Below, in pieces: positions 8,132-19,566 of a stretch of DNA of 64,000 bases. The DNA is from Mumia sp050632745. Lineage in GTDB: Bacteria > Actinomycetota > Actinomycetes > Propionibacteriales > Nocardioidaceae. The notes beneath the pieces are model-generated. The model saw only the letters and a program-made list of their open reading frames with translations. It was not told the DNA's origin and did not search any database. Position 1 is the first letter of the stretch. Each line of letters begins with the position of its first letter. The stretch is from assembly GCF_050632745.1 (NCBI RefSeq), contig NZ_JBODSD010000001.1, forward strand, positions 806,001 to 870,000, read 5' to 3'. Both the position numbers and the translations under genes were made by a program.

Positions 8132-9202
8132 ATGGCCGAGACGACGCCCCCAGCGCAGGTCGGCGGTTCCGAGGGCAGCCCGCGGAGACGCCGCCCGCTC
8201 CGCAACGCGTTGATCGGCCTCGTCGCCTGCCTGGTCCTTCTGGCGCTGGTGGGCGCGGGCGTGTCGTGGTACCTGCAGGACCGCCTCGTCGACAACGTGG
8301 ATCGGGTCGACGACGCGTTCACGGGGCTCGAGAACCGCCCGGCGCCGTCGTCCGGCGGGGCGCTCAACATCCTGCTGATGGCGACCGACCGTCGTTCCGA
8401 CCTGCCGACGACGGGGGAGGAGGCTCAGGCGCCGACCTGGTTGCCGGGCCGCCAGAACAGCGATGCCCTGATGGTCCTGCACGTCGACGCCGACCGCGAG
8501 GGCGCCTCGATCGTCTCCATCCCGCGCGACTCCTGGGTGACGATCCCCGGTCGGGGCGCGAGCAAGGTCAACGCGGCGTTCTCGATGGCCGGCCCCTCGC
8601 TGGCCGTCGAGACCGTGGAGAGCATCACCGACCTGCGGATCGACCACCTCGCCGTCGTCGACTGGAGCGGCTTCCGCGCGCTCACCGACGAGCTGGGCGG
8701 GGTCACCGTGACCGTGCCGCAGACCGTCCACGACCCGCTGCGCGACAAGACGTGGGAGGCGGGCGAGCACCGTCTCGACGGCGACGACGCGCTGCGCTAC
8801 GTGCGCCAGCGGTACGGACTCCCGGCCGGCGACCTCGATCGCGTCAAGCGTCAGCAGAACGTGCTGCGCGCGCTGATGCACCAGACGCTCGCGTCCGGAG
8901 CCACCCGCAACCCGGTGAAGGCGTACGGGATCCTCGACACGCTGACCGACCACCTGACAGTCGACGCCGAGTGGACGACCGGTGACATGCGCGACCTGGT
9001 GCTGTCGATGCGCGGCCTGCGCGCCTCCGACGTCGTCTTCACCACCGCGCCGGTCCGCGGGCTCGGGCGGGAGGGGGACGAGTCGGTCGTCTACCTCGAC
9101 CGGGACAAGGGGCGTGAGCTGTGGGGAGCCGTCCGCGAGGACCGGGCGCAGGAGTGGCTGGAGGCGAACCCGGGAGCCGAGCTTCCCTCGTCGGTCAGCT
9201 GA
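8132..9202 (+). CDS. LCP family glycopolymer ligase, copy 2
   Basis: About 356-residue paralogue of the LCP protein encoded at 6023-7111. It has the same order: basic N-terminus (SPRRRRPLRN), one membrane helix, then the LCP domain with LNILLMATDRRSD, VSIPRDSWV, KVNAAFSMAG and ELGGVTVTV. Large stretches are identical between the copies, so a duplication is likely, with the FkbM gene between them. ATG 8132 fits a leaderless transcript from the TACGCT box; a GTG at 8123 is in frame but overlaps the expected transcription start. Probably attaches the same or a related polymer to peptidoglycan. Confidence 0.88.
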   Translation: MAETTPPAQVGGSEGSPRRRRPLRNALIGLVACLVLLALVGAGVSWYLQDRLVDNVDRVDDAFTGLENRPAPSSGGALNILLMATDRRSDLPTTGEEAQAPTWLPGRQNSDALMVLHVDADREGASIVSIPRDSWVTIPGRGASKVNAAFSMAGPSLAVETVESITDLRIDHLAVVDWSGFRALTDELGGVTVTVPQTVHDPLRDKTWEAGEHRLDGDDALRYVRQRYGLPAGDLDRVKRQQNVLRALMHQTLASGATRNPVKAYGILDTLTDHLTVDAEWTTGDMRDLVLSMRGLRASDVVFTTAPVRGLGREGDESVVYLDRDKGRELWGAVREDRAQEWLEANPGAELPSSVS

Positions 9203-9220
9203 CGGACTCCGCGAGTTGGT

Positions 9221-9231
9221 GAAATGTCCGG
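9221..9231 (+). promoter_or_regulatory. Shared 11-mer GAAATGTCCGG upstream of the ScyD/E-like gene
   Basis: The exact 11-mer lies 89 bases before the ATG at 9320. The same 11-mer, in the same orientation relative to its gene, lies 84 bases before the DUF1996 gene start. It could be a regulator site or an alternative sigma promoter element; its role is not established. Confidence 0.35.
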
Positions 9232-9319
9232 ATAGAGGGGTCGGTGCCTGTGCCAGCCTGACCGGGTTGTCCACCGGTCGGTCTCGGGCGACCTCGCACC
9301 TCACCGGGGGAACCACACC

Positions 9320-10555
9320 ATGAGACGAACACCCGCCATCGTCGTCGGGGCCGCAGCCGCGCTCGCGCTCGGTCTGACGATCTCACCCGCCCAGGCGCAC
9401 GGCGGCCACAAGCCGCCGAAGCCACCCACCCCGACCACCGTCGCCGACGGGCTGTTCACCGCGCTGAGCTCGGCGGTCGCGCCCGACGGCACGGCCTACG
9501 TCACGCAGAACTTCCCGGGCACCCTCACCAAGATCCCCAAGAAGGGCGCCCGCAGCGACATCTACCAGTCCGTGCCCGCCGCGGGCGCCGAGAGCCCGCC
9601 CGAGGTCGGCGGCGTGTCCGTAGCCGGCAGGAGGGTGCTGTTCGCGGAGACGGGGTTCTCGGGCGACCCGGCGAACCCGGGCGGGTTCACCGGGGTCAAG
9701 GCCATCGACCAGGGCGGCAACGTCACGACGCTCGCGGACACCGGGGCGTACGAGATCGCCAACAACCCCGACGGCGACGTGGTCTACGGTGCGCGCGGGA
9801 TCAGTGACGAGTGCGCGGCCCAGTGGCCCCCGCCGCCGGAGGACCCGAGCCAGCCGGGGCCGCCTCCGGCGACCTACACGGGCGACGTCAACCCGCACCC
9901 GTACGCGACCCTGCCCGGGCCGTTCGGGACGACCTTCGTCGCTGACGCCGGAGCCAACTCGATCCAGCGGATCAGCCGCAGCGGCCAGATCACGACCCTA
10001 GCCCTGATGCCGGGCCAGCCGGTCCTCATCACCGCCGAGCTCGCTGGGGCGTTCGGCATCCCGGAGTGCGCGGTCGGCCTGAAGTACTACTTCGACCCCG
10101 TGCCCACCGACGTCGAGTGGGGTCCTGACGGCTGGCTGTACGTCAGCCTGCTCCCCGGCGGTCCGGAGGACCCGAGCCTCGGCGCGCGCGGCGCGGTCTA
10201 CAAGGTCAACCCGTACACCGGGCGGACCAAGAAGGTCGCCCGCGGGTTCCTCGGCGCGACCAACCTCGCGGTGACGCCGAAGGGCGACATCTACGTGACC
10301 GAGCTCTTCGGCAACAAGATCTCCGTGCTCAAGCGGGGCAGCAGCACGCCGAAGACGTTCGCGGCGCTGCCGTGGGCGACGTCGGTCGAGTACGCCAAGG
10401 GGGCGCTGTACGCGACCTCCGCACCGGAGCTGGAGGCGTTGTTCTCCGGCGGGCAGCCGGCGCCGGAGTCGACGCTCGTCAAGTACAAGCTCGCCAAGAA
10501 GCACAAGGCGCACCACCACCACAGGAAGCACCACAAGAAGGGCAAGCGCCGCTGA
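9320..10555 (+). CDS. Secreted ScyD/ScyE-family beta-propeller protein with His/Lys-rich tail
   Basis: 411-residue secreted protein. A Sec signal peptide (hydrophobic core about 8-26, cleavage after AQA) is followed by an NHL-like propeller built from repeated units such as DGTAYVTQ, GTLTKI, FVADAGANSIQRI, DGWLYVS and GDIYVTELFGNKISV. This arrangement matches the ScyD/ScyE family, first named from cyanobacterial scytonemin clusters but widespread in actinobacteria with no assigned reaction. The last 20 residues are extremely basic and histidine-rich (KKHKAHHHHRKHHKK). A GGGGGAA ribosome site precedes the ATG. It is followed by a strong shared terminator and convergent to the DUF1996 gene. Binding partner unknown; the tail could bind metal or anionic polymers. 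Confidence 0.8.
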   Translation: MRRTPAIVVGAAAALALGLTISPAQAHGGHKPPKPPTPTTVADGLFTALSSAVAPDGTAYVTQNFPGTLTKIPKKGARSDIYQSVPAAGAESPPEVGGVSVAGRRVLFAETGFSGDPANPGGFTGVKAIDQGGNVTTLADTGAYEIANNPDGDVVYGARGISDECAAQWPPPPEDPSQPGPPPATYTGDVNPHPYATLPGPFGTTFVADAGANSIQRISRSGQITTLALMPGQPVLITAELAGAFGIPECAVGLKYYFDPVPTDVEWGPDGWLYVSLLPGGPEDPSLGARGAVYKVNPYTGRTKKVARGFLGATNLAVTPKGDIYVTELFGNKISVLKRGSSTPKTFAALPWATSVEYAKGALYATSAPELEALFSGGQPAPESTLVKYKLAKKHKAHHHHRKHHKKGKRR

Positions 10556-10561
10556 GCCGGC

Positions 10562-10599
10562 GCGCGGAGGGGCGGGCGCCTCGGCCCGCCCCTCCGCGC
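10562..10599. terminator. Bidirectional hairpin terminator
   Basis: Perfect 16-bp GC-rich stem (10562-10577 with 10584-10599) around a 6-base loop, directly between two convergent stops. There is no T run, as is usual for actinobacterial hairpin terminators. Confidence 0.85.
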
Positions 10600-10625
10600 C
10601 GTGGTCGACGCGTCTGCGCCGTCCG

Positions 10626-11900
10626 TCAGCGGCGGGACCCGGCCCGCGACCGCAGGCCGCCGCCCCACATCAGCGCCACGAAGCCGCCGAGCAGGACCGT
10701 CGCTCCGGTGATCGCGAGGGCGGCGAGCCGGATCGGATCCTGCGTCACGCCCTCGCTCTGACGCGCAGCGGCGACGTTCACCCGCTCGGCCCGGGTCGCG
10801 GTCGACAGCTCGGTCGTCACGGTCGTGGTCACGCCGTGGGAGTGGGCCGACCGCCCTCCGCGGTCGGTGTCCGCAGCGGGGACGATGTCCTCGCTCTGGT
10901 CGCTGCCGGCGTGGTCGTGGCCGGCCGGGACCGGCGTCGCGACGGCCGGGGTCGCCCGCTCGGGTGCGACCGCGAGCTGCGCGTCGACCTGGGCCTCCCT
11001 CACGCTGCTGCGGCCGATCTGGTCCAGCCGCAGCGGCGTGCAGTCCCTCGCCACGTTGAGGCACCGGTTGACCAGACGGGCGAAGGCGCGCGGCCTCCAC
11101 GCCGACATGATGTCGCCGTGCATCGTGTAGGCGCTGCCGCTGGCCAGACGGAACGCCTTGGCGCGGCCGTTGACGCCGTGGTGCCAGGCCTCGAAGGTCA
11201 CCTGAGGCAGCTTGACGGGATGGCTCTTCGGGCACCTCGCGCGCTTGCCCCGGGAGAACCTCATGTGCGCCTTGTGGTTGGGCGAGTCGAGGCGCTTGCC
11301 GTCCCAGCAGTCGGGGAAGACCAGCTCGGAGATCAGGGTCTCGTTCGACCGGCAGGACGGGAAGCGGCGGCTGAGCTTGGACTGGCGTCCGGACTCCTTG
11401 GTGACCGCGCACTTGTACCAGACGTTGTGCTGCGGCTTGGTCGAGTGCATGTCGCCGGCGATCATCCGCAGGCCCCGCGGGAACGCCTGCTTGATGCGCG
11501 CCCCCTTGGCGCCACCGGCCCGCTCGTAGTAGACGGCGAGCTCGAGGCGGCCCTTCTTGGAGTAGACCGGCTTGCCCCTCTTGTAGAGGGTGGGGATCCA
11601 GTACGCGGAGCGGTCGGCGCCTGCGAATCCCGCTCCACAAGCCGATCGCGGTCCCGCGAGGAGCGACTTCACCGTCGCGCCGGCGGGGACCTTGCGTGCG
11701 CCGTAGAACGTGTGCATGTGCGAGCGCCCTGGCTGACCCGGGAACACGATGGGGTCGTTCTTCGCCATCTTCTGCGGGACGCACACGACCTTGAACGCGG
11801 GTTGCGGCTCTGCCTGTGCCGGGGGGCTCGCGAGCACGGTCAGCGGGACCAGACTGCCGAACAGGAGCGTCGCGAGGGCGACTCGGATCGACCGGTGCAT
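10626..11900 (-). CDS. Secreted DUF1996 domain protein with C-terminal membrane segment
   Basis: 424-residue exported protein. A signal peptide (about 1-31, AQA cleavage site) is followed by a DUF1996 domain at about 38-265 recognisable from CVPQKMAKNDPIVFPGQPG, SHMHTFYGA, YWIPTLY, WYKCAV, ELVFPDCWDG, HMRFS and MHGDIMSAW, with many His and Cys residues. DUF1996 is common in fungi and actinobacteria and has no known function. A low-complexity region then leads to a final hydrophobic helix and a basic end, suggesting membrane anchoring. The ATG has AAGG 5 bases upstream. It shares the GAAATGTCCGG element with the convergent propeller gene, hinting at joint regulation. Confidence 0.85.
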   Translation of the reverse strand: MHRSIRVALATLLFGSLVPLTVLASPPAQAEPQPAFKVVCVPQKMAKNDPIVFPGQPGRSHMHTFYGARKVPAGATVKSLLAGPRSACGAGFAGADRSAYWIPTLYKRGKPVYSKKGRLELAVYYERAGGAKGARIKQAFPRGLRMIAGDMHSTKPQHNVWYKCAVTKESGRQSKLSRRFPSCRSNETLISELVFPDCWDGKRLDSPNHKAHMRFSRGKRARCPKSHPVKLPQVTFEAWHHGVNGRAKAFRLASGSAYTMHGDIMSAWRPRAFARLVNRCLNVARDCTPLRLDQIGRSSVREAQVDAQLAVAPERATPAVATPVPAGHDHAGSDQSEDIVPAADTDRGGRSAHSHGVTTTVTTELSTATRAERVNVAAARQSEGVTQDPIRLAALAITGATVLLGGFVALMWGGGLRSRAGSRR

Positions 11901-11936
11901 AGGACCTTCTGCTCGCGTCGGGGCGTGAACGCCCTC

Positions 11937-11942
11937 ACGCTA
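11937..11942 (-). promoter_or_regulatory. -10 box TAGCGT for the DUF1996 gene
   Basis: Reads TAGCGT on the minus strand about 37 bases before the start codon. Confidence 0.45.
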
Positions 11943-11983
11943 GAGGCCATCCCTGGGCCCTGCAAGGATGGTTTCAGGCTGAA

Positions 11984-11994
11984 CCGGACATTTC
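11984..11994 (-). promoter_or_regulatory. Shared 11-mer GAAATGTCCGG upstream of the DUF1996 gene
   Basis: Exact match, on the minus strand, to the 11-mer at 9221-9231. It lies about 42 bases upstream of the -10 box, so here it looks more like an activator site than a core promoter. Confidence 0.35.
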
Positions 11995-12042
11995 GCGGCG
12001 CGTTCGGCCGAGGTGCCGGGGGACGCGTTCGGCGGTGCGGAC

Positions 12043-12048
12043 TAGTCT
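12043..12048 (+). promoter_or_regulatory. -10 box TAGTCT for mfd
   Basis: TAGTCT 10 bases before the mfd ATG predicts a transcript starting at or within about two bases of the start codon. Confidence 0.5.
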
Positions 12049-12057
12049 TGAGGACCT

Positions 12058-15642
<3,585 letters not shown>

Positions 15643-15648
15643 CGGCGG

Positions 15649-15779
15649 TCAGTGCGCGACGATCCGGGCGAGCGTGCCCGGATCGCGCGCGATCACCGTC
15701 GTCCCGTCGTCGGCGGTGACGATCGGCCGTTGGATCGCGCGTGGGGGGAGGGGGCGACGAGGCCCTCGAGCCAGATCAG
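15649..15779 (-). pseudogene. Remnant of an arsenate reductase (ArsC/Spx family) 3' end
   Basis: The last 30 or so codons on the minus strand read AIQRPIVTADDGTTVIARDP...ARIVAH, the conserved C-terminus of actinobacterial ArsC-like reductases (I-Q-R-P-I-V). In a second frame just upstream, WLEGLVAPSP matches the residues that normally precede it. The two frames join if one base is removed from the run of six G at 15743-15748, so there is a homopolymer frameshift. No catalytic Cys region or other ArsC sequence is recognisable further upstream, so the gene is truncated as well. It lies within the 338-base gap between mfd and the Fur gene; the rest of that gap shows nothing I can assign. Confidence 0.6.
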
Positions 15780-15980
15780 GGGAGTTGTGGTCCGGTGGCC
15801 CCGACGACGCCGTGAAGGGCGGGTGCGGGCGACCAAGAAGGGCCGGCACAAGGTGACCTTCACGGTGCGCAGCGGCTCGTCGACGGTGCGGAAGAGGTCG
15901 TCGTCGGCCGCCGCCGAGACGGCCGAATCCGACAATCCGGCCCACTTGCACGATTCCAGACATGGGTCGACCGTGGAAGC

Positions 15981-16448
15981 ATGCCACCGACCCAGGCCTG
16001 GGACGCCGAGACCGCGCTGCGCGGTGCCGGCCTGCGGGTGACGCGCCAGCGGCTCGCCGTGCTCGAGGCGCTCCACGAGCGGCCGCACGCGAGCGCGGAG
16101 ACGCTCACGTCCGTCACCCGTGACGCCCTGGGGTCGGTCTCGGTCCAGGCCGTGTACGACGTGCTGGCCGCGTGCGGGGACCACGGGCTCGTCCGACGCA
16201 TCCAGCCGGCGGGCTCACCGGCGCTCTTCGAGACCCGCGCGTCCGACAACCACCACCATCTCGTGTGCGCGACCTGCGGACGGGTGACCGACGTCGACTG
16301 CGTCGTCGGTGCGGCGCCCTGCCTCGCGCCGGCCGACGCCCACGGCTACACGGTCGACCAGGCCGAGGTCGTCTTCTGGGGGACGTGCCCGGACTGCGCC
16401 GGGCGAGCGAGCGCGAACGGCGCGAGTCCTGAGGCCGGCGCGACCTGA
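15981..16448 (+). CDS. Fur-family metal/peroxide-responsive repressor (FurA/CatR-like)
   Basis: 155-residue winged-helix repressor. The N-terminal DNA-binding domain has LRVTRQRLAVLEAL and the recognition helix VSVQAVYDVLAACGDHGLVRRI. The dimerisation domain has HHHLVCATCGRVTDVDC near 91-107, with the regulatory His cluster and the first Zn CxxC, and a second CPDC pair near 137. This pattern fits the FurA/PerR branch that in actinobacteria usually represses an adjacent catalase gene. No catalase lies next to it here; its upstream neighbour is only a broken arsC tail, so its target must be elsewhere or lost. Confidence 0.88.
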   Translation: MPPTQAWDAETALRGAGLRVTRQRLAVLEALHERPHASAETLTSVTRDALGSVSVQAVYDVLAACGDHGLVRRIQPAGSPALFETRASDNHHHLVCATCGRVTDVDCVVGAAPCLAPADAHGYTVDQAEVVFWGTCPDCAGRASANGASPEAGAT

Positions 16449-16505
16449 GCGGGGGAGGACCCCCGGCCGCCTCGATCCGGCGTGGTTCGGGGTCGGCGGT
16501 GTGGT

Positions 16506-16511
16506 TAGGCT
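16506..16511 (+). promoter_or_regulatory. -10 box TAGGCT for the lipoprotein-mazG operon
   Basis: TTAGGCT about 60 bases upstream of the lipoprotein start. Confidence 0.5.
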
Positions 16512-16572
16512 GTGGCTGCCGCGTGTGTTCCGCATCACGCGGCGACCGTCTGCTCGAGAGGAACGCCCCCGC

Positions 16573-17241
16573 ATGCTCCGCCGCCCTCCGCTCCGTCCGC
16601 TCCTCGCCGTCGCCGCCGCGTCGCTCGCGCTCGCCGGGTGCGGCACCACCTTCCCGGGCGACGCCGTCGTCGTCGGCGACTCCCGCCTCTCGCTGAGCCA
16701 GCTCGACACGCTCGCCGACGCGGGGTGCACCTACCTGGCGACCGCCGCGACGTCGCAGGGGTCGCAGGTGCCGAGCCAGGGGCAGGTCCGGCAGGTCATC
16801 GTCACGCAGGAGCTGCAGCTCGCCGGCGCCCGGTCCCTCGCCGAGGAGCGCGGCATCGCGGTCCCGCGCACGCAGTGGGCGCTCGGGGCGGACGACCTCG
16901 CGCAGCTCGAGACGATGTTCGGCGACCACGCCGACGACGTGCAGGAGATCCTCGAGCGCGACTTCGAGAGCCAGGCCCTGCGCACCGCGATCGGTGCCGA
17001 CGAGACCGGGACGGCGCCGACGCAGGCGAACGCCGAGCAGCTGATGCAGGCGGGCACCACGGCTGTGACCGAGGAGCTCCGTCGCGTCGACGCGAGCGTG
17101 GACCCGCGGTTCGGGCTGGACGCCGAGGGACAGCCGGACGCCGCCCTGAGCCTGTCCGCCTCGCGCGAGCAGCTCGACCAGGTGGACCCGTCGACGCTGC
17201 CCTCCAACCAGCAGTGCCGCGGCGTAGAGTCGAGCGAGTGA
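16573..17241 (+). CDS. SurA-N-like exported lipoprotein
   Basis: 222-residue lipoprotein. The basic start and hydrophobic core lead to the lipobox LAGC with the lipidated Cys near residue 22. The mature part opens like SurA/PrsA foldase N-terminal domains (GDAVVVGDSRLSLSQLDTLAD, then an ALGADDLAQLETMFG helix), but no parvulin prolyl-isomerase domain follows, so it is probably a chaperone-type or unknown envelope protein. The frame opens upstream at 16309 but the ATG at 16573 gives the proper signal peptide. Its stop overlaps the GTG start of mazG by GTGA. A lipoprotein at this position is a regular part of the actinobacterial mfd-mazG-eno order. Confidence 0.8.
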   Translation: MLRRPPLRPLLAVAAASLALAGCGTTFPGDAVVVGDSRLSLSQLDTLADAGCTYLATAATSQGSQVPSQGQVRQVIVTQELQLAGARSLAEERGIAVPRTQWALGADDLAQLETMFGDHADDVQEILERDFESQALRTAIGADETGTAPTQANAEQLMQAGTTAVTEELRRVDASVDPRFGLDAEGQPDAALSLSASREQLDQVDPSTLPSNQQCRGVESSE

Positions 17242-18176
17242 GGATCCTCGTCACCAGCCCTCGTGTCGCACCCGGACTGATGACGCTGGCGGCGTGGGAC
17301 GCCGTCCGTGAGGCCGACCGCATCGTCGCCGCGGAGGCCGACGACCCCACGGTCGAGGCGATCGTGCAGGCCGGGTTCGCCGTCGACACGGCGCCCCTTC
17401 CGACCGACCGTACCCCGGCGACGGCCACCCTCTGGGTCGCCCCCACCGGTGACGTCGCGTGGGCGCGCGGTCTCGCGGACTCGCTGGTGTCCGAGGTCGG
17501 TGCAGCACCCGACCCGACCGCGGACGTGGAGGTCGTCTTCGGCTCGTACGACCTGCCAGGAGCGCGTCTGCTCGACCTCGTCGCCGTGATGGACCAGCTC
17601 CGCGTCGAGTGCCCGTGGACCCGCGAACAGACGCACGCCTCGCTCCAGCAGTACCTCCTCGAGGAGGCGTACGAGGTGCTCGACGCGCTCGACCGCGGCG
17701 ACACCGACGAGCTGCGCGAGGAGCTCGGCGACCTCCTCATGCAGGTCGTCTTCCACGCCGCCGTCGCCGCCCGCCCGGGTGCCGCCGCAAGCGGGTACGA
17801 GGCCCCCGACGGGTGGGACATCGACGACGTGGCCGCGGGCATCGTCGAGAAGCTCGTCCGCCGCAACCCGCACGTCTTCGCCGACGGCGAGGCGGCGACG
17901 CCCGAGGAGGTCGACGCGGCCTGGCAGCGGCTCAAGGCGACCGAGAAGCAGCGCAGCTCCGTGCTCGACGGCGTGCCGCCGACGCTCCCTGCACTCGCCT
18001 ACGCGGACAAGGTCGTGGGCCGCCTGCAGCGCAACGGCGTGGTCCCGGCTCCGCACGGTGACTCGCTCGGGGAGCGCCTGCTCGCGCTCGTGCTCGAGGC
18101 GCGCGCGACGGGTGAGGACCCCGAGGCGGCGCTGCGTCGTACGGTCAACGACCTCGTGCCCGACCAGCGCGTCTGA
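17238..18176 (+). CDS. mazG: MazG nucleoside triphosphate pyrophosphohydrolase with vestigial N-terminal domain
   Basis: 312-residue house-cleaning enzyme that hydrolyses (d)NTPs, especially damaged ones, to the monophosphate and pyrophosphate. The all-alpha MazG domain begins near residue 115: LDLVAVMDQLRVECPWTREQTH, then the metal-binding EEAYEVLDAL and EELGDLLMQVVFHA (E-E-x-x-E and E-x-x-D). A second short helical MazG-like segment follows (VPPTLPALAYADKVVGRL). The first ~100 residues (RILVTSPRVAPGLMTLAAWDAVREAD) resemble the start of a tetrapyrrole-methylase domain as in YabN fusions but are far too short. Translationally coupled to the lipoprotein gene. Confidence 0.93.
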   Translation: MRILVTSPRVAPGLMTLAAWDAVREADRIVAAEADDPTVEAIVQAGFAVDTAPLPTDRTPATATLWVAPTGDVAWARGLADSLVSEVGAAPDPTADVEVVFGSYDLPGARLLDLVAVMDQLRVECPWTREQTHASLQQYLLEEAYEVLDALDRGDTDELREELGDLLMQVVFHAAVAARPGAAASGYEAPDGWDIDDVAAGIVEKLVRRNPHVFADGEAATPEEVDAAWQRLKATEKQRSSVLDGVPPTLPALAYADKVVGRLQRNGVVPAPHGDSLGERLLALVLEARATGEDPEAALRRTVNDLVPDQRV

Positions 18177-18241
18177 GCGCCGGCCCGCACCCGGTGGCGC
18201 GCCACGGGACGGACGAGGACGGTGCAGCGAGGCCGTGCTCT

Positions 18242-18247
18242 TAGGAT
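18242..18247 (+). promoter_or_regulatory. -10 box TAGGAT for eno
   Basis: TTAGGATG about 38 bases before the eno GTG; AGGAG at 18274-18278 is the ribosome site, 6 bases from the GTG. Confidence 0.5.
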
Positions 18248-18284
18248 GTGAACGACACAGACCATCCTTCGCTAGGAGTCCGTA

Positions 18285-19562
18285 GTGGCAAGCATCGAAG
18301 CTGTCGGAGCCCGAGAGATCCTCGACTCGCGCGGCAACCCCACGGTCGAGGTCGAGGTGGCGCTCGACGACGGCACGATCGGCCGGGCTGACGTCCCGTC
18401 CGGTGCCTCGACCGGCAAGTTCGAGGCGGTGGAGCTGCGTGACGGCGGCGACCGCTACGGCGGCAAGGGCGTCCAGAAGGCCGTCGACGCCGTCAACGAG
18501 GCGATCCGCCCCGAGATCATCGGGCTCGACGCCGACGAGCAGCGCTACGTCGACCAGACCCTGCTGCGTCTGGACGGCACGCCCAACAAGGGCCAGTACG
18601 GCGCCAACGCGATCCTCGGCGTCTCGCTCGCCGTCGCGCGCGCCGCAGCCGACTCCGCGGGCCTCCCGCTGTTCCAGTACGTCGGAGGCGCCAACGCTCA
18701 CGTCCTCCCGGTCCCGATGATGAACATCCTCAACGGTGGCGCGCACGCCGACACCGACGTGGACATCCAGGAGTTCATGATCGCCCCGATCGGCGCCGAC
18801 AGCTTCGCCGAGGCGCTGCGCCAGGGCGTCGAGGTCTACCACGCGCTGAAGTCGGTCCTGAAGGCCGACGGGCTCGCCACCGGGCTCGGCGACGAGGGCG
18901 GCTTCGCTCCCAACCTCAGCTCCAACCGCGCGGCGCTCGACCTGATCGCGAAGGCGGTCGAGTCGACGGGCCTCAAGCTCGGCACCGACATCGCGCTGGC
19001 GCTCGACGTCGCCGCGTCGGAGTTCTTCGGCGACGGCGGCTACCGCTTCGAGGGGGCGACCAAGTCGGCGGCCGAGATGACCGCCTACTACGCCGACCTC
19101 GTCGCGTCGTACCCGATCGTCTCGATCGAGGACCCGCTCGACGAGGAGGACTGGGACGGCTGGAAGGCCATCACCTCCGAGCTGGGCGACAAGGTCCAGC
19201 TGGTCGGCGACGACCTCTTCGTCACCAACTCCGAGCGCCTCCAGCGGGGCATCGACGAGGGCGCGGGCAACGCGCTGCTGGTGAAGGTCAACCAGATCGG
19301 CACGCTGACCGAGACCCTCGAGGCCGTCGACCTGGCTCACCGCAGCGGCTACCGCTGCATGATGAGTCACCGCTCGGGCGAGACCGAGGACACGACGATC
19401 GCCGACCTCGCGGTCGCGACCAACTGCGGCCAGATCAAGACTGGCGCGCCGGCGCGCTCGGAGCGGGTCGCGAAGTACAACCAGCTCCTGCGCATCGAGG
19501 AGCTGCTCGACGACGCGGGGTCGTACGCCGGTCGTGCGGCCTTCTCGCGGCTGAAGGCCTGA
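18285..19562 (+). CDS. eno: Enolase (phosphopyruvate hydratase)
   Basis: 425-residue glycolytic enzyme that interconverts 2-phosphoglycerate and phosphoenolpyruvate. It has the family's usual length and all key segments: the DSRGNPTVEVEV N-terminus, the mobile SGASTGKFEAVELRD loop, GDEGGFAPNL with the catalytic Glu, the metal ligands in ALDVAASEF, SIEDPLDEEDW and VGDDLFVTN, the catalytic Lys in LLVKVNQIGT, and the MMSHRSGETEDT and IKTGAPARSER phosphate-binding parts. GTG start is fixed by the AGGAG site. ftsB follows after 4 bases, so they are probably co-transcribed. Confidence 0.98.
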   Translation: MASIEAVGAREILDSRGNPTVEVEVALDDGTIGRADVPSGASTGKFEAVELRDGGDRYGGKGVQKAVDAVNEAIRPEIIGLDADEQRYVDQTLLRLDGTPNKGQYGANAILGVSLAVARAAADSAGLPLFQYVGGANAHVLPVPMMNILNGGAHADTDVDIQEFMIAPIGADSFAEALRQGVEVYHALKSVLKADGLATGLGDEGGFAPNLSSNRAALDLIAKAVESTGLKLGTDIALALDVAASEFFGDGGYRFEGATKSAAEMTAYYADLVASYPIVSIEDPLDEEDWDGWKAITSELGDKVQLVGDDLFVTNSERLQRGIDEGAGNALLVKVNQIGTLTETLEAVDLAHRSGYRCMMSHRSGETEDTTIADLAVATNCGQIKTGAPARSERVAKYNQLLRIEELLDDAGSYAGRAAFSRLKA

Positions 19563-19566
19563 CGCG

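Noticed and set aside
18190..18208. GTGGCGCGCCAC-like hairpin between mazG and eno as a terminator
   Set aside because: Stem needs a bulge and a four-base loop and is weak compared with the other hairpins here; not convincing.
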